Assembly: GCF_029016285.1 (NCBI RefSeq)
Contig: NZ_CP091976.1
Coordinates: 62,001 to 126,000, forward strand
DNA length: 64,000 bases
Origin: Vibrio sp. DW001
GTDB lineage: Bacteria > Pseudomonadota > Gammaproteobacteria > Enterobacterales > Vibrionaceae
Direction: 5' to 3'
Part shown: in pieces, positions 26,001 through 34,210 of the stretch
Numbering within the stretch: the stretch's first letter is position 1
How the letters are laid out: the number at the start of each line of letters is the position of its first letter
Notes under the pieces: generated by a model
Seen by the model: the letters and a program-made list of their open reading frames with translations, nothing else
The model's database searches: none
Told to the model about the DNA's origin: nothing
Position numbers and translations under genes: made by a program

Positions 26001-26573
26001 TTACTTTATCTTAACCAACTTCGGATAAGAGGAGTTTTTAATCTCGTCTAGGCTTTTAACAAAGGGTTTTAAGTCTCTGAAATACTTAGGTAACGTTTGA
26101 ATTGCGGCTTTCGCTTCAGACTTAGTAGCATAATCACCATATAAAACCGCATACCAATCTGTTCCTTTCACCTGTTTGTGATGCTCCCAAACCGGATGCG
26201 CTTCTGGTAACTGGTTTGCATAACTCAACGCTTTCTGAGAACTGCTTACGGCCATAACTTGTATGGTGTAGCCAAAACGCATCATCTTTGCTTCTTGCTT
26301 TTGAGTCGGCGGCAAGATTTTGATCATCTTGCTACTAGAACGCGTGGCAGTAGACGGCTTGGGTTGAGAGGCTTGTGCTTTAACAACCTGTTGTTGTGCT
26401 ACAGCGGTAACCCCGACATCGGATTCCATTACAGTCGACTCTTTCATCGGTTCGACCATTGGTTTAGTTTTATACTCTTCTTGATGACTCTCACTCGTTA
26501 CATCGGTGATCATTTCACCAGATGAACAAGCGGTAAGCAAAATAGACAAAGCAATAATAGAAATATTTCTCAT
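26001..26573 (-). CDS. SPOR-domain lipoprotein
   Basis: A 190-residue lipoprotein. The start is the ATG at 26573, giving MRNISIIALSILLTACSS with a lipobox LTAC at cysteine 16; a TTG two codons earlier is also open. A low-complexity stretch (~20-95) rich in Thr, Glu and Lys is followed by a SPOR-like domain (~100-180) with GYTIQVMAVSSSQKAL and WYAVLYGDYATKSEAKAAI. SPOR domains bind peptidoglycan lacking stem peptides at the division site, so a role in septal wall metabolism is likely. It is transcribed alone. Confidence 0.85.
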   Translation of the reverse strand: MRNISIIALSILLTACSSGEMITDVTSESHQEEYKTKPMVEPMKESTVMESDVGVTAVAQQQVVKAQASQPKPSTATRSSSKMIKILPPTQKQEAKMMRFGYTIQVMAVSSSQKALSYANQLPEAHPVWEHHKQVKGTDWYAVLYGDYATKSEAKAAIQTLPKYFRDLKPFVKSLDEIKNSSYPKLVKIK

Positions 26574-26788
26574 AAACAATTCATAAGTTCCTTAATAAGC
26601 TACGCAAATCATGCCTATTGAACGCAATATAATCAAGTAGATAATGCTAATAGATACCATTAGGATGTGAGCTAAGGCACAGTCTCGCAGAACAATACGG
26701 TATGCTCTGTCACATAGATAAAGTATAGACAATTCATTCAATGAGAAATCTATTATTATTGATAAACCGGTATACACCCGAGGTTTCT

Positions 26789-29515
26789 ATGAATAATATT
26801 TCAAAACTGCTTAAACCGACTTCTATCGCGGTTATCGGAGCATCAAACCGACCTTTTAGGGCTGGTGAAGTAGTCATGAATAATCTGTTAAAAGGCGGAT
26901 TTCAGGGCGCCATTATGCCGGTTACGCCTAAATATAAGGCGGTATGTGGTGTACTTGCTTATCCCTCTATTGATAAATTACCTATTACGCCTGATATCGC
27001 CGTTCTCTGCACCAATGCGTCACGCAACGTAGACATATTTAAGCAACTAGCCGAAAAAAAGGTATCGGCAGCAATTGTACTGTCATCCGATATGCATATT
27101 ACAAATAACGATGGAGAAACCATAGAACAACAGTGCCTCGCTATCGCGAAAGCGAATGGTATTCGAGTGTTAGGCGCAAACAGTTTGGGTCTTATCCTTC
27201 CTTGGTTAAACCTTAATGCCTCTTTTTCGCCTGTCAGTGCAGCGAAAGGCAACATCGCTTTTGTTTCTCAATCGGCGGCGGTTTGCACTACCATCTTAGA
27301 TTGGGCAAACGACAAAGACATCGGTTTCTCTGCTTTTGTATCCATCGGTAATGGAAGTGATATCGACGTGGCTGAATTGCTTGATCATCTCTGTACCGAC
27401 AGCAAAACAGCGGCGATCCTTCTCTATATAGACTCTATCAAAGATGCTCGTCAGTTCATGTCAGCTGCCCGAGCGGCCTCTCGAAATCGGCGCATATTGG
27501 TCCTTAAAGGTGGCCGAACACACGCTGGACGACGGGCTGCGCAACGTCACACCGGAGGCAACGATACGTTAGATATCATTTACGATTCGGCGATCAGTCG
27601 AACGGGTATGTTAAGAGTAAAAAACACCCATGAGTTGTTTGCAGCCGTAGAGACACTGACTCACGCGGTGCCATTAAGAGGCGAAAGACTCGGTATCATT
27701 ACCAACGGAGGCGGCCCATCAATAATGGCCGTGGATACTTTGCTAGAGCGAGGTGGTAAATTGGCCGAACTCAGTAACGAAACTATTGAAAAGTTGGATC
27801 AAGCGCTTCCACCAGCATGGTCGAAAAGTAATCCCATCGATATGATCGGTGACGCAGATAAAAGTCGTTATGTGAATTCAGTAAATGCATTACTCGATAG
27901 CGATGATATTGACGCCCTTCTTATCATGCATAGCCCATCCGCAATTGCACATTCTATTGAAACGGCTCAAGCGATTATCGATTGTGTAAAAGCGCATCCA
28001 CGACACAAACGCTTCAACATACTGACCAACTGGAGTGGCGAAAAAACCGCAAGGGAAGCACGACTTTTATTCACACAAGCTGGCATACCAACCTACAGAA
28101 CGCCCGAAAGCGCTGTTGTCGCCTACATGCACTTAGTGGAATACAGAAGAAATCAGAAACAACTCATAGAAACGCCAACCAGTTCCGAACAGATCGATGT
28201 CAAAAACAAGCAACAAGCACGCAGTTGGATAGAAACCAAGCTTGCCAATCAGTTTGAGTCAGAACTTACAAAACAACATTCAAGCGAAATCAGCTCAGAA
28301 AATGTGGCAAATACATTGGTACTGGATACACATGAGATAACGCCATTACTGTCGAATTATAAGTTTACCGTATTGGAAACATGGATAGCACAAGAGCCTT
28401 CTGAAGCGGTTCAAATTGCAGACACCATCGGTTATCCCGTGGCCGTAAAACTTCGGTCACCAGACATCGCCCATAAATCTGATGTACACGGTGTGGTTCT
28501 TAATTTACGTAATCCCATCGAGGTTCAAACCGCCGCCCAATCTGTCCTTGATGGTGTACAACTGAACTATCCTTCTGCAAATGTTCACGGTTTGTTAGTC
28601 CAAGCGATGGCAAGCCGAATTGGAGCCTATGAATTAAGGGTTAAGGTCAAGACAGACGCCACCTTTGGCCCCGTAATTATGCTGGGCGAAGGGGGATCTG
28701 AATGGGATGAAAGTATAGATGCGGCTGTTGGTATCCTACCTTTAAACATGGCGTTAGCGAGATATCTTATTATCCGCGCCATTAAAGGACACACGATAAG
28801 GCCCCAGAAAACCAGCAATCTTGACATCGATCTACTGTGCGACTTTTTAGTCCGACTTTCTCAAATGATCATCGACAACCCACAGATCCATGAACTGGAT
28901 ATCCATCCCCTTCTTGTTGGGCACAAGTCACTAACCATATTAGATGCAGACCTGACTCTAAAGCCGTTTACAGGTGACCCACACCAACGATTAGCTATCC
29001 GCCCTTACCCGGTAGAATTGGAAGAATATGTGACCCTAAAAAGTGGCGAAGAAGTCAAACTTCGCCCTATCCTGCCCGAAGACGAACCCGCTCACGCCTC
29101 CTTTATTAATAATGTGTCTAAGGAAGATCTCTACAAACGCTTCTTTACTGAAGTGGGTGAGTTGAATCATGAGGCGTTATCCAATCTAACCCAAATAGAT
29201 TTCAACCGAGAGATTGCTTTTGTTGCCGTCACCCAAAAAGGTGAGATATTGGGTGTGTCTAGAGCGTTAATTAACCCAGATAATACCGATGCAGAATTTG
29301 CTATCCTGATCCGTTCTGATCTTAAAGGCTGTGGTTTAGGCCGAATATTAATGACAAGGATCATCGACTTTTGTAAAAACAAAGGCACAAAGCAAATGTC
29401 AGGTATGACAATGCCTACTAATAGAGGGATGTTAACTCTGGCACAAAAACTTGGTTTTGAACTCGACGTTCAATTTGAGGATGGGACTGCTGATATGTTA
29501 TTGATTCTTAATTGA
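26789..29515 (+). CDS. pat: Pat-type protein lysine acetyltransferase (ACS-like domain fused to GNAT)
   Basis: A 908-residue protein, slightly longer than E. coli Pat/YfiQ (886). The ATG at 26789 has GAGG 6 bases upstream and is preferred over one at 26741. Order of domains: CoA-binding (~5-130, IAVIGASNRPFRAGEVV), succinyl-CoA-ligase-like (~150-470, with QRHTGGND and TNGGGPS), ATP-grasp (~520-740, YPVAVKLRSPDIAHKSD), and a C-terminal GNAT domain (~755-905, FAILIRSDLKGCGLGRILM acetyl-CoA site). It acetylates lysines of acetyl-CoA synthetase and other proteins. About 50 residues of charged linker between the ligase and ATP-grasp parts account for the extra length. Confidence 0.92.
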   Translation: MNNISKLLKPTSIAVIGASNRPFRAGEVVMNNLLKGGFQGAIMPVTPKYKAVCGVLAYPSIDKLPITPDIAVLCTNASRNVDIFKQLAEKKVSAAIVLSSDMHITNNDGETIEQQCLAIAKANGIRVLGANSLGLILPWLNLNASFSPVSAAKGNIAFVSQSAAVCTTILDWANDKDIGFSAFVSIGNGSDIDVAELLDHLCTDSKTAAILLYIDSIKDARQFMSAARAASRNRRILVLKGGRTHAGRRAAQRHTGGNDTLDIIYDSAISRTGMLRVKNTHELFAAVETLTHAVPLRGERLGIITNGGGPSIMAVDTLLERGGKLAELSNETIEKLDQALPPAWSKSNPIDMIGDADKSRYVNSVNALLDSDDIDALLIMHSPSAIAHSIETAQAIIDCVKAHPRHKRFNILTNWSGEKTAREARLLFTQAGIPTYRTPESAVVAYMHLVEYRRNQKQLIETPTSSEQIDVKNKQQARSWIETKLANQFESELTKQHSSEISSENVANTLVLDTHEITPLLSNYKFTVLETWIAQEPSEAVQIADTIGYPVAVKLRSPDIAHKSDVHGVVLNLRNPIEVQTAAQSVLDGVQLNYPSANVHGLLVQAMASRIGAYELRVKVKTDATFGPVIMLGEGGSEWDESIDAAVGILPLNMALARYLIIRAIKGHTIRPQKTSNLDIDLLCDFLVRLSQMIIDNPQIHELDIHPLLVGHKSLTILDADLTLKPFTGDPHQRLAIRPYPVELEEYVTLKSGEEVKLRPILPEDEPAHASFINNVSKEDLYKRFFTEVGELNHEALSNLTQIDFNREIAFVAVTQKGEILGVSRALINPDNTDAEFAILIRSDLKGCGLGRILMTRIIDFCKNKGTKQMSGMTMPTNRGMLTLAQKLGFELDVQFEDGTADMLLILN

Positions 29516-29532
29516 TTTTTTTACTTATCGAC

Positions 29533-29560
29533 AAAAAAGACCGCATTGCGGTCTTTTTTT
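29533..29560. terminator. Strong bidirectional terminator
   Basis: AAAAAAGACCGC-ATT-GCGGTCTTTTTT has a perfect 12-base-pair stem with terminal A- and T-runs. It can end pat on the plus strand and the small membrane-protein gene, whose stop is 20 bases away, on the minus strand. Confidence 0.92.
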
Positions 29561-29579
29561 AATTCAAATAGGGAAAACA

Positions 29580-29654
29580 CTATTTAGATTTCATCTCTTT
29601 TCGTACCATAAGTGCTGCTGCAATTATAAAAACAACAATTAGACCCAGCTCCAT
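29580..29654 (-). CDS. 24-residue single-span membrane protein
   Basis: A very short gene, easily missed. From the minus-strand ATG at 29654 it encodes MELGLIVVFIIAAALMV followed by RKEMKSK and a TAG. The first 17 residues are a hydrophobic helix and the tail carries four positive charges, which predicts an N-out, C-in inner-membrane peptide. The ribosome site GAGGGGGAG ends one base before AT-ATG, far stronger than most sites in this window, and a shared terminator follows 20 bases after the stop. I do not recognise its family; size and shape recall stress- or regulator-type small membrane proteins of enterobacteria. Confidence 0.7.
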   Translation of the reverse strand: MELGLIVVFIIAAALMVRKEMKSK

Positions 29655-29944
29655 ATCTCCCCCTCAAAAAGTGTAAAAACAAAAGTTATAAAAATGTAGG
29701 TAAGAACTAGTCACATACTAGCAGCAGAGTAGGTCAATTAACACGCAGATAACCATTTTCTTTTTGAATAGCGATACTGATCAATAACCGCCGTCGTATA
29801 ATTTCAAACATTAGAAAGTAAACATTACCATTTTGTTGGCTTTACCCCATTAATTATTTATCAAATAAATAAAATGGACTCTTATATCGGTAAAATCGTT
29901 GCAAGCCCTTTAGGGTTATTTCAAGGAAGACAAAAGAGGTTCAG

Positions 29945-30688
29945 ATGAGTATTGAACAGTTATCAATTAACTGTGACATGGGTGAAAGCTTTGGCCATTG
30001 GAAAATGGGTGAAGATGAAGAAGTTATGCCATGGATAGACATGGCGAATATCGCCTGTGGTTTTCATGCCTCCGACCCAAATATAATGTCACAAACCATT
30101 CAATTGGCACTGAAGCATTCGGTAAAAATAGGCGCTCATCCGAGTTACAACGACATTCAAGGTTTCGGACGACGTTCGATCGCCCATACAGAAGCTGAAG
30201 TCACCCACTTAGTACTCTATCAACTTGGTGCAATAAAGGCACTTGCAGAACTGCATCAGGCAAAGGTTGAGTACGTAAAACCTCATGGTGCTCTTTATAA
30301 CGACATGATGCGCTCTCCGGCCATATTTAGAGCCATCGCCAAAGCCGCGCAAGTTTATTCACTACCGCTTATGATTTTGTCCACCTCGGAGAACCAGCAA
30401 TACCTAGAAATGGCCGATGATTTTAATGTGCCGTTACTATTTGAAGCGTTTGCTGATAGAACCTATTCTGATAATGGGCAACTTTCCCCAAGAGATCACC
30501 CCAAAGCCGTAATACACAATAGCGACGATATCTATTATCAAGTCATGCAGATAGCAAAGTATGGAAGCGTTACGACCGTTACAGGACAACCATTAGCGGT
30601 ACAAGCGGATACCGTTTGTATTCATAGTGATAATCCCTACTCTATTGCTTGTATTCGTAAAATTAGAGAATCAATTGCCAATTTATGA
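29945..30688 (+). CDS. pxpA: 5-oxoprolinase subunit A (LamB/YcsF family)
   Basis: A 247-residue protein of the LamB/YcsF family, first gene of pxpABC. It opens with LSINCDMGESFGHW and has the conserved NIACGFHASDP, GAHPSYNDIQGFGRR and YVKPHGALYN motifs. With PxpB and PxpC it hydrolyses 5-oxoproline (pyroglutamate), a spontaneous product of glutamine and glutathione, to glutamate at the cost of ATP. AGAGG lies upstream of the ATG. The 290 bases between the small membrane-protein gene and this start hold the promoter region, without a recognised operator. Confidence 0.96.
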   Translation: MSIEQLSINCDMGESFGHWKMGEDEEVMPWIDMANIACGFHASDPNIMSQTIQLALKHSVKIGAHPSYNDIQGFGRRSIAHTEAEVTHLVLYQLGAIKALAELHQAKVEYVKPHGALYNDMMRSPAIFRAIAKAAQVYSLPLMILSTSENQQYLEMADDFNVPLLFEAFADRTYSDNGQLSPRDHPKAVIHNSDDIYYQVMQIAKYGSVTTVTGQPLAVQADTVCIHSDNPYSIACIRKIRESIANL

Positions 30689-30695
30689 GACCGAC

Positions 30696-31400
30696 ATGCT
30701 AAGTAAAAATTTTTCTATTGAAGCCGTTTGCGAATCATCCATATTGATTCAGTTTGCCGAAGAGATAAATGAGGCGTTACCTCCTTTTATCAATCGGGTC
30801 GCCGAACTCATTTATGCACACCATACCGACAACATAATGAACTTAACCCCCTCTTACACCACGCTTTTAATCGACTACCTACCTTATCGAATCCCAGAAC
30901 ACGCTATGTTAGAAAGCCTTGCACAAATTGTCCATCAGGTCGATTCCTTTCAAGCCTTAGCTAGCGACAACACAGTGATATTACCCGTCTATTATGGCTC
31001 TGACGTTGCACCGGATCTGAGCTCGATACTTCGCAAAAAATCATTGGATCTCCACACGCTTATCGCTAAGCATACGACGCCAGACTACACAATATGCGCA
31101 ATTGGTTTTGCGCCTGGATTTGCGTTTCTTTCCGGTTTAGATAGTGACCTCATCACACCACGACTGGCAACACCAAGGCTGAAAGTGATTGCGGGTAGTG
31201 TAGGCATCGCAGACAATCAGACTGCGGTCTATCCCTCCACAACACCGGGCGGCTGGAATATAATTGGTAACTGTCCCAGTAAACTTTTTGACCCCGAAAG
31301 CGAACAGCTTTCCCCCTTTCGAATTGGGGATAAAGTGAGATTTGAATCGATAACCAAGCAACAATATCTAGAATTAGGAGGCGAGTTATGGGTTATTTAG
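30696..31400 (+). CDS. pxpB: 5-oxoprolinase subunit B (KipI-like)
   Basis: A 234-residue protein of the AHS1/KipI family. The ATG at 30696, 7 bases after the pxpA stop, is chosen; an upstream frame that reaches into pxpA would add 23 unrelated residues. Family motifs: VYYGSDVAPDLSSI, AIGFAPGFAFLSGL and the proline/glycine-rich TPRLATPRLKVIAGSVGI, then PGGWNIIG. It works with PxpC in the ATP-dependent ring opening. The last 13 bases overlap pxpC. Confidence 0.95.
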   Translation: MLSKNFSIEAVCESSILIQFAEEINEALPPFINRVAELIYAHHTDNIMNLTPSYTTLLIDYLPYRIPEHAMLESLAQIVHQVDSFQALASDNTVILPVYYGSDVAPDLSSILRKKSLDLHTLIAKHTTPDYTICAIGFAPGFAFLSGLDSDLITPRLATPRLKVIAGSVGIADNQTAVYPSTTPGGWNIIGNCPSKLFDPESEQLSPFRIGDKVRFESITKQQYLELGGELWVI

Positions 31401-32314
31401 AGGTCGTAAAACCCGGTCAATTAAGCCTAATTCAAGACTTTGGCCGCTACGGCCTTGCACCACTAGGTGTCACACAAGGCGGACCATTAGATGAATATGC
31501 TTACTGTTGGTCGAATCACCTGCTAGGCAACCACCCAAACAGCGCCACAATAGAGATCACTCTGGGCCAAGCTGAGTTTCGATTTACCCAAAATTGCATG
31601 CTCGCGATATGTGGTGGTGATTTACAAGCAAGATTAGATGATAAACCGATCAGAAACTGGACCTCTTTCTATGCTCGTAGAGGACAGGTATTGAAGTTTG
31701 GCTTGCCAATAAACGGATTGAGAGCCTATTTGGCCGTAGAGGGTGGATTCGACATTGCTCCACATTTAGGCAGCACCAGTACAGTGTTAAGAGAACAGCT
31801 CGGTGGCCTGCATCAAGATGGTACACCTTTGGTCAAAAACGATAGACTAAAATACAGCAAATCGAGCACAATGAAGCCATCTAAACAACTGACCTTTCGC
31901 TTCACTCCCGACTACAACCTGCCTTTACGTTTACGACTGATTGAGTCTTATCAAGCACATCAATTTAACAAAGAATCAAAGCGCTCTTTTTATAACCAAA
32001 CATATAGAGTTAGCCAACACAGCGACCGTATGGGGTATCGTTTAGAAGGGTCGCCGATAACACCACCCGTAGAAGGTATTATCTCTGAAGGCATCGCCTT
32101 GGGATCCGTGCAGATACCACCTGACGGTAAACCAATCATATTGCTAAACGATAGGCAAACCTTAGGTGGCTACCCTAAGTTAGGGGTACTGGCGAGGATT
32201 GATCATGCTCGAATTGCACAGGCTAGGCCTGGACAAGAAGTGAAATTTATCCGAGGTAACCGCCGTCATCTACAAGATATATGGTGTGCGTGGGCACTCA
32301 GGTTCGGATATTAA
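31388..32314 (+). CDS. pxpC: 5-oxoprolinase subunit C (AHS2/KipA family)
   Basis: A 308-residue protein of the AHS2 family (biotin-dependent carboxyltransferase-like fold). It shows SLIQDFGRYGLAPLGVTQGGPLDE at the N-terminus, GGFDIAPHLGSTST, SDRMGYRLEG and the late ILLNDRQTLGGYPKLGVLARID. A good AGGAGG-like site inside the pxpB end precedes its ATG. Its final 4 bases overlap the stop of the opposite flavoprotein gene. Confidence 0.95.
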   Translation: MGYLEVVKPGQLSLIQDFGRYGLAPLGVTQGGPLDEYAYCWSNHLLGNHPNSATIEITLGQAEFRFTQNCMLAICGGDLQARLDDKPIRNWTSFYARRGQVLKFGLPINGLRAYLAVEGGFDIAPHLGSTSTVLREQLGGLHQDGTPLVKNDRLKYSKSSTMKPSKQLTFRFTPDYNLPLRLRLIESYQAHQFNKESKRSFYNQTYRVSQHSDRMGYRLEGSPITPPVEGIISEGIALGSVQIPPDGKPIILLNDRQTLGGYPKLGVLARIDHARIAQARPGQEVKFIRGNRRHLQDIWCAWALRFGY

Positions 32315-33771
32315 TAGAGCGGATCTAACCCGCTCACCTTTGCTAATCCATCGGGATAACCACGTTCAATGGCCAACTGGATAGCAAGCTGCTCTACCTC
32401 TCTTGCATCAAGAGACACCGTCTCTTTTTGATTGGACGAACGCTCAACGAGTATTTTGTCGAGAGTATTGTTGTTGCTAAATATGCCCTCGACTATCTTC
32501 AATGCAGCCTCAATAGCAGAAGATCCTTTTACAATCTCTATTCGCGCATAATTAGAGCCATGAAAAGAGACATCAGCAGCACGGAGTGAGGCATCCATTC
32601 CGGGAATTTGTTGAGCACCATATAACGGCTTCCCAGCAAACGTCGCCTCAGAAAAACTAGGTATGAATCGGCTTATATGTTTGATAGCAAGTTCGGTTCT
32701 TTCTCGTTTCTGCATCTCATTCCACCCTTTCTTGATTTTATAAACCAAGTATTCCGGCAACTGCGGCTGAGCACAATCGTCATTGCTATACACTAACCCA
32801 TCTTTAAACAAGGTGATCTCATCAGTCATACCATGTAATTGAAATATTCCATCGGCATAGGGCGTAAGCTGGGCCATTCCATCGATCGTTCCTCTCTCAC
32901 CATGAAAGACCACTTCAGGCCATGTATCAGATATTCCAGTCCACTGGGTAACATACGCCGCTTTAAATTCGACTAATCGACTTCGAGGTGCCTTAATAAA
33001 ATTATCGACGGTTCCAGTTTCATAACCACAAGCATTGATAAGATAATCAACCTCAAGCTCACTATTCTGCTCACCTTGTTGATAACTTATCACCCATTTA
33101 GACCGGTTCGCTGTTATGTTGGTGACTTCACTGGAAAGATAGACATGCGCACTCTCGTATTTATCTAATAGCATCGTAGCAGAAGAGGCCAACCTAAATA
33201 GACTCCAACCATATTCTTGAACCAACACTACTGGGTATTTCAACGTATCGAGATCGACGTGATTAACAAACGGTAACATCCAATCATCAAGCGTGTTGGG
33301 TTGACCGTCTTGTTCTTGGCCTTTGAGTCTCTCTAACGCTTCTCGTGTGTAGATTTTGTAGTAGTCTTGCGCCTCCCCTAATACCTTATTAGCGCCATCA
33401 GCTGTCACCATTTGGTGATAATGCTTTTGGATAGAGACGAGACGTGGTAATAACGCCTCTGGCGACCCTTTATCGGTCTTAGGGATGGCAATAATGGTCG
33501 GACGGATGTTAATCGTGTGCGGAAATAGCTTCACCGATTGGATGGATTGCCTTAACAAGTCGATGCATTGCTGTTCATCTATTTCTCGGTATAGATTTCC
33601 TCCAGCATGAAGATGACATATCGGTGGGCCATAAACTAAGCTCGGCTTGCGTTCAAACAGGTAGGTTTCGATTCCAAGTTCAGCCAGTTTTATCGCGACA
33701 GTTGCGCCTCCAATTCCTCCCCCAATCACACCAATTTTTTTCATTTTTAAATCTATCGTTAACTTACTCAT
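32311..33771 (-). CDS. FAD-dependent oxidoreductase (flavoprotein monooxygenase/halogenase fold)
   Basis: A 486-residue flavoprotein. The dinucleotide fold IGVIGGGIGGATVAIKLAE with the acidic end of the second strand (FERK) is at the N-terminus, and a second FAD contact, YLINACGYETGTVDNF, lies near residue 250. The start could be the ATG at 33771 or the one nine codons later at 33744; neither has a clear ribosome site. I see no WxWxIP motif of tryptophan halogenases. It is convergent with pxpC and may be unrelated to it. Substrate unknown. The promoter must lie in the structured gap to its right. Confidence 0.75.
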   Translation of the reverse strand: MSKLTIDLKMKKIGVIGGGIGGATVAIKLAELGIETYLFERKPSLVYGPPICHLHAGGNLYREIDEQQCIDLLRQSIQSVKLFPHTINIRPTIIAIPKTDKGSPEALLPRLVSIQKHYHQMVTADGANKVLGEAQDYYKIYTREALERLKGQEQDGQPNTLDDWMLPFVNHVDLDTLKYPVVLVQEYGWSLFRLASSATMLLDKYESAHVYLSSEVTNITANRSKWVISYQQGEQNSELEVDYLINACGYETGTVDNFIKAPRSRLVEFKAAYVTQWTGISDTWPEVVFHGERGTIDGMAQLTPYADGIFQLHGMTDEITLFKDGLVYSNDDCAQPQLPEYLVYKIKKGWNEMQKRERTELAIKHISRFIPSFSEATFAGKPLYGAQQIPGMDASLRAADVSFHGSNYARIEIVKGSSAIEAALKIVEGIFSNNNTLDKILVERSSNQKETVSLDAREVEQLAIQLAIERGYPDGLAKVSGLDPLY

Positions 33772-33997
33772 TTACGCGCTTTAACTCATTAAACCTTGTT
33801 AGATTATACCTATAAATCATGTGAAAAAAATCCCACATTTCATACTGTTATTTCACATAAGAAAAACAGATTATTTTGCAAAAAAAAACTTGACTCAATT
33901 TTGACACAATCGATTTCTCATACTGTTGTGAATAACATCCTCCGCGAAAAGACGTGTGTTGGGCGATCCAGAAACATTAGGTTAGATTTCACTAAAG

Positions 33998-34032
33998 TTA
34001 TCCAAAACTTTATCCACCGAATCTGTGGATAA
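33998..34032. promoter_or_regulatory. Cluster of three DnaA-box-like 9-mers
   Basis: TTATCCAAA (33998-34006) and TTATCCACC (34010-34018) each differ from TTATCCACA by one base, and TGTGGATAA (34024-34032) is its exact complement. The last two form an 8-base-pair dyad, TTATCCAC and GTGGATAA, with a 7-base loop. Three such boxes in 35 bases suggest DnaA binding; function is not shown. Confidence 0.4.
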
Positions 34033-34043
34033 CTGGATCTACC

Positions 34044-34083
34044 TCAAACTCAAAATAACTATTCGTCACTATTTTGAGTTTGA
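34044..34083. repeat. Perfect 14-base inverted repeat
   Basis: TCAAACTCAAAATA and TATTTTGAGTTTGA are exact complements around a 12-base spacer. It lies 128 bases beyond the ybbP stop on the minus strand. No T-run follows on either strand, so a standard terminator is unlikely. Confidence 0.6.
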
Positions 34084-34210
34084 AAGCCTATGTATATACA
34101 CTCAAATCCATCTTGAACGATCAACCAACTATCATTGAAATTTCAACCGCTTTACATAAAGCAAAACTATAGTTAGATCTACTTAGTCGACCAATCGTCA
34201 AGCCGTCACG

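Larger units (their letters stand above)
33772..34210. other. Gene-free region rich in inverted repeats
   Basis: This region of 439 bases lies between the start of the flavoprotein gene and the end of ybbP. It contains ATGTGAAA (33819-33826) facing TTTCACAT (33851-33858), two copies of CATACTGTT 78 bases apart (33841, 33919), the DnaA-box-like cluster and a 14-base perfect inverted repeat listed separately. No frame in it looks coding. The promoter of the flavoprotein gene should be in the left part. Confidence 0.5.

Noticed and set aside
33796..34032. 78-codon plus-strand frame in the structured gap
   Set aside because: It runs through the inverted repeats and the DnaA-like cluster, lacks a ribosome site and has no recognisable protein features.
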